A stretch of 38,391 bases of DNA from assembly GCF_047807365.1 (NCBI RefSeq), contig NZ_JBLOUI010000023.1, positions 1-38,391 on the forward strand, in the 5' to 3' direction. The notes under the pieces were generated by a model. The model was given only the letters and a program-made list of their open reading frames with translations, was not told the origin of the DNA and did no database searches. The translations under genes and the position numbers were made by a program. Shown in pieces: positions 32,262 to 38,391 of the stretch. Positions within the stretch are counted from its first letter, which is position 1, and each line of letters starts with the position of its first letter. This DNA comes from Peptacetobacter sp900539645 (GTDB taxonomy: Bacteria; Bacillota; Clostridia; Peptostreptococcales; Peptostreptococcaceae).

Positions 32262-33251
32262 ATGAGCAAGGATAATAGAAAAAGAATAATAGAGATGTTA
32301 TCTAATTCTGGAGAGGAGTTTATATCTGGAGAGAGTATTTCTAAAGAACTTGGAATTTCTAGGGCAGCTGTATGGAAGCATATAAACTACTTAAAGGAAA
32401 ATGGATATGAGATAGAAGCGATAAATAAAAAAGGATATAGGATTGTAGATGTAAATTCAGATGTTATAATACCAGAGCAGATAACTGCAAATTTAGATAC
32501 AAAATTTGTGGGACAAAATATAAAATATTTCCAGGAGATAGATTCTACAAATAATTATGCAAAAGATAATTTTGAGTCTTTAAAAGATGGAACTCTTATC
32601 ATATCTGAGTATCAATCTGCTGGTAAGGGAAGACTTGGAAAAAACTGGCAATCAAATATCGGAGAAGGTATATGGATGAGTCTGATGTTAAAACCAGAGA
32701 TACCAGTATATAAGGCTCCGTTTTTGACACTTGTTGCTGGAGCAGCCATATTAAATGCTTTTAGAAATATTGGTGTAGATGCTGAGATAAAATGGCCTAA
32801 CGATATAGTTTTAAATGGTAAAAAGATGTGTGGAATTCTTACTGAGATGGTTGCAGAAGTGGAGAAAGTTGGATGTGTAGTTATAGGTATGGGAATAAAT
32901 GTAAATACAATGTTATTTCCCGGGGAATTATCTGAAAAAGCTACTTCTCTAAAAAAAGAAGGGTTTGAACTTAAAAGATCGGATATAATAAGAGAGATTA
33001 TGCACGAATTTGAAAAACTTTATACTACATATATAGAGTATGGAAGTAAAGAAGAAGTAATAAGCGTATGTAGAAAATACTCTGTTCTTATAGGTAAAGA
33101 TGTTTATATTATAAATAAGAATCATAGAGAAAAAGTGTACTGTATGGATATAAGTGATGATGGAAATCTTATAGTAAAACACGATGACGGAGTGATTGAA
33201 GAAGTGATATCTGGAGAGGTATCTGTAAGAGGACAAAATGGTTATATTTAA
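32262..33251 (+). CDS. birA: Biotin-protein ligase / biotin operon repressor BirA
   Basis: BirA attaches biotin to carboxylase carriers, and with an N-terminal helix-turn-helix also represses biotin genes. The 329 residues have the winged helix at about 5-60 (GESISKELGISRAAVWKHIN), the ligase motif GKGRLGKNWQ (121-130) and IKWPNDIV. The DNA-binding domain means it is the bifunctional type. GGGAGAA precedes the ATG. It has no obvious own promoter or terminator. It uses both CAA and CAG. Confidence 0.97.
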   Translation: MSKDNRKRIIEMLSNSGEEFISGESISKELGISRAAVWKHINYLKENGYEIEAINKKGYRIVDVNSDVIIPEQITANLDTKFVGQNIKYFQEIDSTNNYAKDNFESLKDGTLIISEYQSAGKGRLGKNWQSNIGEGIWMSLMLKPEIPVYKAPFLTLVAGAAILNAFRNIGVDAEIKWPNDIVLNGKKMCGILTEMVAEVEKVGCVVIGMGINVNTMLFPGELSEKATSLKKEGFELKRSDIIREIMHEFEKLYTTYIEYGSKEEVISVCRKYSVLIGKDVYIINKNHREKVYCMDISDDGNLIVKHDDGVIEEVISGEVSVRGQNGYI

Positions 33252-33256
33252 TCACT

Positions 33257-33306
33257 TTGTATACAATATTATTGACATAGATATACCTAGTTGTTAAAAT
33301 AACTAT
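33257..33306 (+). promoter_or_regulatory. coaX promoter with flanking palindromes
   Basis: TTGACA at 33272-33277 and TAAAAT at 33295-33300 are 17 bp apart. Just upstream lies the palindrome TTGTATACAA (33257-33266), the core form bound by FadR-type GntR proteins. The -10 region lies within an imperfect repeat TAGTTGTT-AA-AATAACTA (33289-33306). The promoter is clear; regulation is inferred. Confidence 0.7.
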
Positions 33307-33371
33307 GCTAGGGAGATGTATAAGAGAAAATAATCTGATATAAATTAGAATACGAAAGAAGGATAAGATTT

Positions 33372-34148
33372 ATGTTATTAGTATTTGATGTGGGAAATAC
33401 AAATATGGTTTTAGGACTATATGATGGAGATAAACTTGAAAAACATTGGAGAATTCATACAGATAAATATAAAACTTCAGACGAATATGGAATGCTTATA
33501 AAGGATTTATTCAGACATTATGATTTAAAAATAGAGGATATAGACGATGTTATAATATCTTCTGTTGTGCCTGATGTTATGCATTCTTTAGAAAATTTTG
33601 CTAGAAAATACTGCGATAAAGAAGCTATGGTAGTAGGTCCTGGAATAAAAACAGGGCTTAATATAAAATACGACAATCCAAGACAGGTTGGAGCAGATAG
33701 AATAGTAAATGCTGTTGCAGCTATAGAAAAATATGGATATCCATTAATAATAGTAGATTTTGGAACAGCGACAACTTTCTGTGCAATATCTGAGTTAGGA
33801 GAATATCTAGGAGGAACAATAGCGCCAGGAGTTAAGATTTCAAGTGAAGCTTTATTCCAGAGAGCATCTAAACTTCCTAGAGTAGAGCTTATAAAACCAG
33901 GTACAGTAATAGCAAAAAATACTGTTTCTGCAATGCAGGCCGGTCTTATATACGGGTATGTAGGCCTTGTAGATAAGATAATCGAAATGATGAAGGAAGA
34001 GTTAAAAAATCCTGATGTAAAAGTAGTAGCTACAGGAGGTCTTGCTGGACTTATATCGTCTGAAACAGATAGTATAGATGAAATAGATAAATTCCTTACA
34101 TTAGAAGGACTTAGAATGATATACGAAAAAAATAAAGATAATGAATAA
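33372..34148 (+). CDS. coaX: Type III pantothenate kinase
   Basis: CoaX phosphorylates pantothenate as the first step of coenzyme A synthesis, and this type is not feedback-inhibited by CoA. The 258-residue protein has the ASKHA-fold motifs DVGNTN (6-11), GADRIVNA (107-114) and DFGTATT (129-135). GAAGGA stands upstream, ten bases before the ATG. A terminator follows. Confidence 0.97.
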   Translation: MLLVFDVGNTNMVLGLYDGDKLEKHWRIHTDKYKTSDEYGMLIKDLFRHYDLKIEDIDDVIISSVVPDVMHSLENFARKYCDKEAMVVGPGIKTGLNIKYDNPRQVGADRIVNAVAAIEKYGYPLIIVDFGTATTFCAISELGEYLGGTIAPGVKISSEALFQRASKLPRVELIKPGTVIAKNTVSAMQAGLIYGYVGLVDKIIEMMKEELKNPDVKVVATGGLAGLISSETDSIDEIDKFLTLEGLRMIYEKNKDNE

Positions 34149-34168
34149 TTACGGAATTAATTTTATAG

Positions 34169-34203
34169 ATTGGAGGTACTTTGATAGTGCCTCTAATTTT
34201 TTT
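34169..34203 (+). terminator. coaX terminator
   Basis: ATTGGAGGTAC at 34169-34179 pairs with GTGCCTCTAAT at 34187-34197 (two G-U pairs), followed by seven Ts. Confidence 0.88.
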
Positions 34204-34304
34204 ATCTACTTAAGGGTGGTGTTATTGAAGAATAGAGGAGTTTTGTGTTAATATAATACCATTGACTTTATGAAAATTAGATTTAAATAGAAAGGAAGTG
34301 TAAT

Positions 34305-35273
34305 ATGAGAATAGGTGATGTAGTCCTAGAAAATGAAGTTTTTTTAGCCCCTATGGCTGGAGTTACTGATTTAGCATTTAGACTTATATGCAAAGAATAC
34401 GGTAGTGGGCTTTTATATACAGAGATGATAAATGCAAAGGCTCTTTGCTACGATGATGAAAAGACAAAGGGAATGCTTAAAATAGAAGAAGAGGAGCATC
34501 CTGTCGCTGTACAGATATTTGGATCTGAGCCAGAATTTATAGCAGGTGCGACAGAGATTTTAAATGAACATTCAAATGAGATACTAGATATAAATATGGG
34601 ATGTCCTGCTCCAAAAGTTGTAAAAAATGGAGATGGTTCAGCTTTAATGAAAACTCCAGAGCTTGCAGCAAAAGTTATAGAGGCAGCAGCGAAAAAATCT
34701 AAGAAACCTGTTACAGTTAAGTTTAGAAAAGGTTGGGATGAAGATAGCATAAATGCTGTAGAGTTTGCTAAGATGGCAGAGGCAAGTGGTGCTCAGGCGA
34801 TAACTATTCATGGAAGAACTAGAGCACAGTATTATTCAGGCACTGCTGATTGGGACATAATAGAAGAAATCAAAAATGCAGTTAAAATTCCTGTTATAGG
34901 GAATGGAGATATAGTGACAATTGAAGATGCTATAAATATAAGGAAAAAAACTGGCTGCGATGCGATAATGATAGGTCGTGGTGCTCAGGGAAATCCGTGG
35001 ATATTCAATAGAATAAATCATTATATGAAAACGGGAGAGATACTTCCAGAGCCAACTGCAGAGGAAAAAATAAGAACAGCTATAAAACACTTCAATCTTG
35101 CAATTAAAGAAGATGGAGAGTATGTGGCTGTTAGAGAAATGAGAAAACATTTAGGTTGGTATTTAAAGGGAATGAAAAAATCTGCTAGACTTAGAGATGA
35201 GATAAACAAGCTAGAATCAGCCGAAGAAGTGGTTGGCAGATTAGAGGCATATATAGCTGAATCCTTGACATAA
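34305..35273 (+). CDS. dus: tRNA-dihydrouridine synthase (DusB-like)
   Basis: Dus enzymes reduce uridine to dihydrouridine in tRNA using FMN. The 322 residues have the TIM-barrel motif VFLAPMAGVTD (12-22), the catalytic cysteine C100 in NMGCPAPKV, and the FMN-phosphate region GNGDI and IGRGAQGNPW. AAAGGAAGTG precedes the ATG. The greA promoter overlaps its last codons. DusB subgroup from general similarity. Confidence 0.94.
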   Translation: MRIGDVVLENEVFLAPMAGVTDLAFRLICKEYGSGLLYTEMINAKALCYDDEKTKGMLKIEEEEHPVAVQIFGSEPEFIAGATEILNEHSNEILDINMGCPAPKVVKNGDGSALMKTPELAAKVIEAAAKKSKKPVTVKFRKGWDEDSINAVEFAKMAEASGAQAITIHGRTRAQYYSGTADWDIIEEIKNAVKIPVIGNGDIVTIEDAINIRKKTGCDAIMIGRGAQGNPWIFNRINHYMKTGEILPEPTAEEKIRTAIKHFNLAIKEDGEYVAVREMRKHLGWYLKGMKKSARLRDEINKLESAEEVVGRLEAYIAESLT

Positions 35274-35293
35274 TGCGAATATTAGCCTATAAT
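35265..35293 (+). promoter_or_regulatory. Consensus greA-lysS promoter
   Basis: TTGACA at 35265-35270 and TATAAT at 35288-35293, spaced 17 bp, a perfect sigma-A match. Its -35 box lies inside the final codons of dus. Confidence 0.9.
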
Positions 35294-35386
35294 ATAGCGG
35301 ATAAAGTAAAATAATGGAGATTTAATACCCATTTAAAATAAATAGAAAATTTAATATTATTTACGAGAAGGAGTTTAATAAGAAAA

Positions 35387-35866
35387 ATGGAAGCAAATAA
35401 AGAAATATTATTAACTCAGGAAGGTTTTGACAAACTAGAAGCTGAGCTTGAAGAATTAAAAACAGTTGGTAGAAAAGATGTTGCCGAAAAATTAAAAGTA
35501 GCTATATCATACGGGGATTTATCAGAAAATGCTGAGTACGATGAAGCTAAAAAAGAACAGGCAGAATTAGAAGAAAAAATATTAAAAATAGAAAACATGA
35601 TAAGAAAAGCAACTATAATAGATGAAGAATCTATAGATTTAAGTAAAGTAACTGCTGGATCAATAGTAAAACTTTACGATTATGATTTTGAAGAAGAAGT
35701 TACTTACACAATAGTTGGTTCAACAGAAGCAGATCCATTTGCAGGTAAGATATCAAATGAATCTCCAATAGGAAAAGCTATATTAGGAAAATCTGAAGGT
35801 GATGAAGTAGAAGTTCAGGTTCCAGATGGAGTAGTTAAATACAAAATACTATCAATAAGCAGATAA
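35387..35866 (+). CDS. greA: Transcription elongation factor GreA
   Basis: GreA enters the secondary channel of RNA polymerase and rescues backtracked complexes by stimulating cleavage. The 159-residue length is right. The N-terminal coiled coil (about 1-75) has GDLSENAEYDEAKKEQ with the acidic tip; a C-terminal FKBP-like domain follows. The AAGGAG site is about 13 nt from the ATG, a bit far. No terminator separates it from lysS. Its last codons start a 21-bp direct repeat. Confidence 0.97.
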   Translation: MEANKEILLTQEGFDKLEAELEELKTVGRKDVAEKLKVAISYGDLSENAEYDEAKKEQAELEEKILKIENMIRKATIIDEESIDLSKVTAGSIVKLYDYDFEEEVTYTIVGSTEADPFAGKISNESPIGKAILGKSEGDEVEVQVPDGVVKYKILSISR

Positions 35867-35923
35867 TAAATTTATAAATGATTAAAACGCATATGAAATT
35901 AGGCAGATAATAAATTTATAAAT
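35859..35923 (+). repeat. 21-bp direct repeat at the greA 3' end
   Basis: A 21-bp unit beginning GCAGATAATAAATTTATA occurs at 35859-35879 and again at 35903-35923. The first copy includes the greA stop codon. This looks like a small local duplication in the greA-lysS spacer. Confidence 0.85.
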
Positions 35924-35954
35924 AGTTAAATAAAAATCTAAATGGAGGTGCAAT

Positions 35955-37481
35955 ATGAGCAATAATAAAAATACTGAAGCAAATGTAGAAATGACTAGTG
36001 AAGAATTAAGTGAAGTGCTTCAGGTAAGAAGAGATAAACTAGCTAATTTACAGGAAATGGGAAGAGATCCATTCAAGGAAAGTAGATACGATAGAACTCA
36101 TTACTCTGTACAGGTAAAAGAAGGATTCGAAGCTTTAGAAGGAGAAACTGTTAAGATTGCTGGACGTATGATGAGCAAGAGAATACAGGGTAAAGCAGGA
36201 TTCATAGATATACAGGATGCTGAAGGTAGAATACAGTCTTACGTTAGAAAGGATAGATTAGGCGATGAAGAATACACTATATTCAAAACTTACGATATAG
36301 GTGATATAGTTGGTATAGAAGGTGAAGTATTCATAACTAAAAGAGGAGAAATATCAGTAAAAGCAGATAAAGTTACTTTATTATCTAAATCTTTACAGAT
36401 ATTACCAGAAAAATACCATGGATTAAAAGACCAGGAATTAAGATATAGACAGAGATATGTTGACCTTATAGTTAATCCAGAAGTTAAGGATGCATTCATA
36501 ACAAGAACTAAAGCTCTTAAAGCTTTAAGATCTTACTTAGATGAAAGAGGATTCTTAGAAGTTGAAACACCAATATTAAATACTATAGCTGGTGGAGCAA
36601 ACGCTAGACCTTTCATAACTCACCACAATACTTTACATATACCAATGTACTTAAGAATAGCTAACGAATTATACTTAAAAAGATTAATAGTTGGTGGATT
36701 TGATAAAGTTTACGAAATGGGAAGAATGTTCAGAAATGAAGGTATGGACATGAAACACAACCCAGAATATACAGCAATAGAATTATACCAGGCATATGCT
36801 GACTACACAGATATGATGGAAATAACTGAAAATCTTATAGCTCATATGGCAGAAGTTGCTACAGGAAGCACAAAAATAGTTTACCAGGGTAAAGAAATAG
36901 ACTTCAAACCACCTTGGAGAAGAATGACTATGATAGACTGTGTTAAAGAATTCTCTGGAGTAGACTTCAATGAAATAAACACAGATGAAGAAGCTATAGC
37001 TATAGCTAAAGAAAAAGGTATAGAAATAAAACCTGGAATGAGAAGAGGGGAAATAATAGCTGAGTTCTTTGAAGAATTCGGTGAAGATAAATTAGTGCAG
37101 CCTACATTTATAACTCATCATCCAGTTGAAATATCTCCATTATCTAAGAGAAATAATGAAGATCCAAGACTTACTGATAGATTTGAAGCTTTTGCTAATG
37201 GATGGGAGCTTGCTAATGCATTCTCTGAACTTAATGACCCAATCGACCAGAAAGGTAGATTTATGGATCAGTTAAGAAAGAAAGAGCTTGGAGATGACGA
37301 AGCTTGTGATATGGACGAAGATTTCTTAAATGCTCTTGAAGTAGGTCTTCCTCCAACAGGTGGACTAGGAATAGGTATAGATAGAGTTATAATGCTTCTT
37401 ACTGACTCATCATCAATAAGAGACGTATTATTATTCCCTACTATGAAACCAATAGAAAAACAGGAAGAATCTGCTGAATAA
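35955..37481 (+). CDS. lysS: Lysine-tRNA ligase, class II
   Basis: LysRS charges tRNA(Lys). The 508 residues have an N-terminal OB-fold anticodon-binding domain (about 60-170), motif 2 FRNEGMDMKHNPEYT and motif 3 with GLGIGIDRVIMLL near the C-terminus, typical of the class IIb enzyme. GGAGGTGC precedes the ATG. The gene is the second in the greA transcript and is closed by a strong terminator ahead of the rRNA operon. Confidence 0.98.
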   Translation: MSNNKNTEANVEMTSEELSEVLQVRRDKLANLQEMGRDPFKESRYDRTHYSVQVKEGFEALEGETVKIAGRMMSKRIQGKAGFIDIQDAEGRIQSYVRKDRLGDEEYTIFKTYDIGDIVGIEGEVFITKRGEISVKADKVTLLSKSLQILPEKYHGLKDQELRYRQRYVDLIVNPEVKDAFITRTKALKALRSYLDERGFLEVETPILNTIAGGANARPFITHHNTLHIPMYLRIANELYLKRLIVGGFDKVYEMGRMFRNEGMDMKHNPEYTAIELYQAYADYTDMMEITENLIAHMAEVATGSTKIVYQGKEIDFKPPWRRMTMIDCVKEFSGVDFNEINTDEEAIAIAKEKGIEIKPGMRRGEIIAEFFEEFGEDKLVQPTFITHHPVEISPLSKRNNEDPRLTDRFEAFANGWELANAFSELNDPIDQKGRFMDQLRKKELGDDEACDMDEDFLNALEVGLPPTGGLGIGIDRVIMLLTDSSSIRDVLLFPTMKPIEKQEESAE

Positions 37482-37530
37482 TAAAATTGATTTGTTTGAT
37501 TGAAATTAATATTTATAAAATTTGATAGAT

Positions 37531-37567
37531 AGGACTATTTAACTTTGTTGTTAAGTAGTCCTTTTTT
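37531..37567 (+). terminator. lysS terminator
   Basis: AGGACTATTTAAC at 37531-37543 pairs with GTTAAGTAGTCCT at 37550-37562 (one G-U), loop TTTGTT, then a run of Ts to 37567. Confidence 0.95.
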
Positions 37568-37853
37568 ATTGTTATACTAATAAAAAATTGTTGTGTCTAT
37601 GATAAAGAAATGGATAACAATATATTTGTTATTTGAAAAAATCAAATTTATTATCTATATTTTTGAAAAGATACGAAGAAAAATTAGAAAATATAAATAT
37701 ATTTGGAAGATAAAATAAAAGTAAAATACGAACAAAAATAAATATAATTGACTAAAAGATAAATTATGTACTGAATTATAAAATGATAAAAATTAATAAA
37801 GAACGATAATTTTTAAAATGTAAAAAAATAATAAAAAAAAGTTAAAAAAAGTG
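37568..37853 (+). other. AT-rich spacer before the rRNA operon
   Basis: About 285 nt with no gene or clear structure seen. The A-rich runs just upstream of the promoter (37823-37851) could act as an UP element for RNA polymerase alpha. Confidence 0.45.
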
Positions 37854-37882
37854 TTGACCTAGTTGAGTAAAGGTGATATTAT
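37854..37882 (+). promoter_or_regulatory. rRNA operon promoter
   Basis: TTGACC at 37854-37859 and TATTAT at 37877-37882 with 17 bp spacing; TGA at 37874-37876 makes an extended -10. An A/T-rich stretch precedes it. It would start transcription about 225 nt ahead of 16S. Confidence 0.75.
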
Positions 37883-38039
37883 AATACTTGTCCTTGAGAG
37901 AGGGCAAGAAAATAAAAAACAAAACGAAAGTTTTAAATGAACTTTGAAAACTGAACAGCAGATATATTTAGTTCGAACGAACAGTTCGAACGCCATACAA
38001 ACCATGCCAGATATTTTGAGATAACATCTGAGCGGATTT

Positions 38040-38391
<352 letters not shown>

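Noticed and set aside
33257..33306. A BirA operator upstream of coaX
   Set aside because: The sites do not show the long-spaced TTGTTAAC-type half-sites of biotin operators.
37971..37991. A LexA/DinR-like box (GAAC...GTTC) in the rRNA leader
   Set aside because: The half-sites are five, not four, bases apart, and the element is about 90 bp downstream of the promoter inside the transcript; it fits an RNA hairpin better.

Overview
The window comes from a low-GC, spore-former-type Firmicute of the class Clostridia. The first 277 bases of a 16S rRNA gene at the right edge resemble the family Peptostreptococcaceae (Clostridioides/Peptostreptococcus relatives). The gene order also fits that family: S10-spc-alpha cluster, ecfAAT-truA, rplM-rpsI, then tilS-ftsH-birA-coaX-dus-greA-lysS and an rRNA operon. 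Genus is not proven; Peptostreptococcus is a reasonable guess. Codon use is striking. Ribosomal-protein genes use ATA for almost every isoleucine and CAG for almost every glutamine, although the genome is AT-rich.

Layout. 1-426: a terminator from an upstream gene, then two promoters and a leader. 427-16114: an uninterrupted S10-spc-alpha supercluster (rpsJ to rplQ) containing secY, adk, map, infA and rpoA, closed by a terminator. 16567-19827: an energy-coupling-factor transporter module (ecfA1-ecfA2-ecfT) with truA. 19830-20849: a consensus promoter, an L13-type leader, rplM-rpsI and a terminator. 20949-21707: a flavodoxin/2x[4Fe-4S] protein. 22091-24022: a 643-residue multi-module zinc-finger protein of unknown function with atypical codon use, sharing a bidirectional terminator with a convergent LysR regulator (24091-24951). 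25299-25571: veg with tandem promoters and terminator. 25783-28581: ispE, a FadR-type GntR regulator, murI and a DUF1934 gene. 28729-32157: tilS-ftsH. 32262-35273: birA, coaX and dus. 35387-37481: greA-lysS. 37482-38391: spacer, rRNA promoter, structured leader and the start of 16S rRNA.

Almost everything here serves translation or its supply: ribosomal proteins, initiation factor, RNA polymerase alpha, tRNA modification (TruA, TilS, Dus), Lys-tRNA synthetase and rRNA. The less ordinary items are a perfect 21-bp palindrome inside the rpsJ promoter with GTATAC cores that recur at the coaX promoter, the 643-aa protein, the near-exclusive AUA usage that ties ribosome synthesis to TilS, and several structured non-coding segments. 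I found no CRISPR array, insertion sequence, prophage or tRNA gene.
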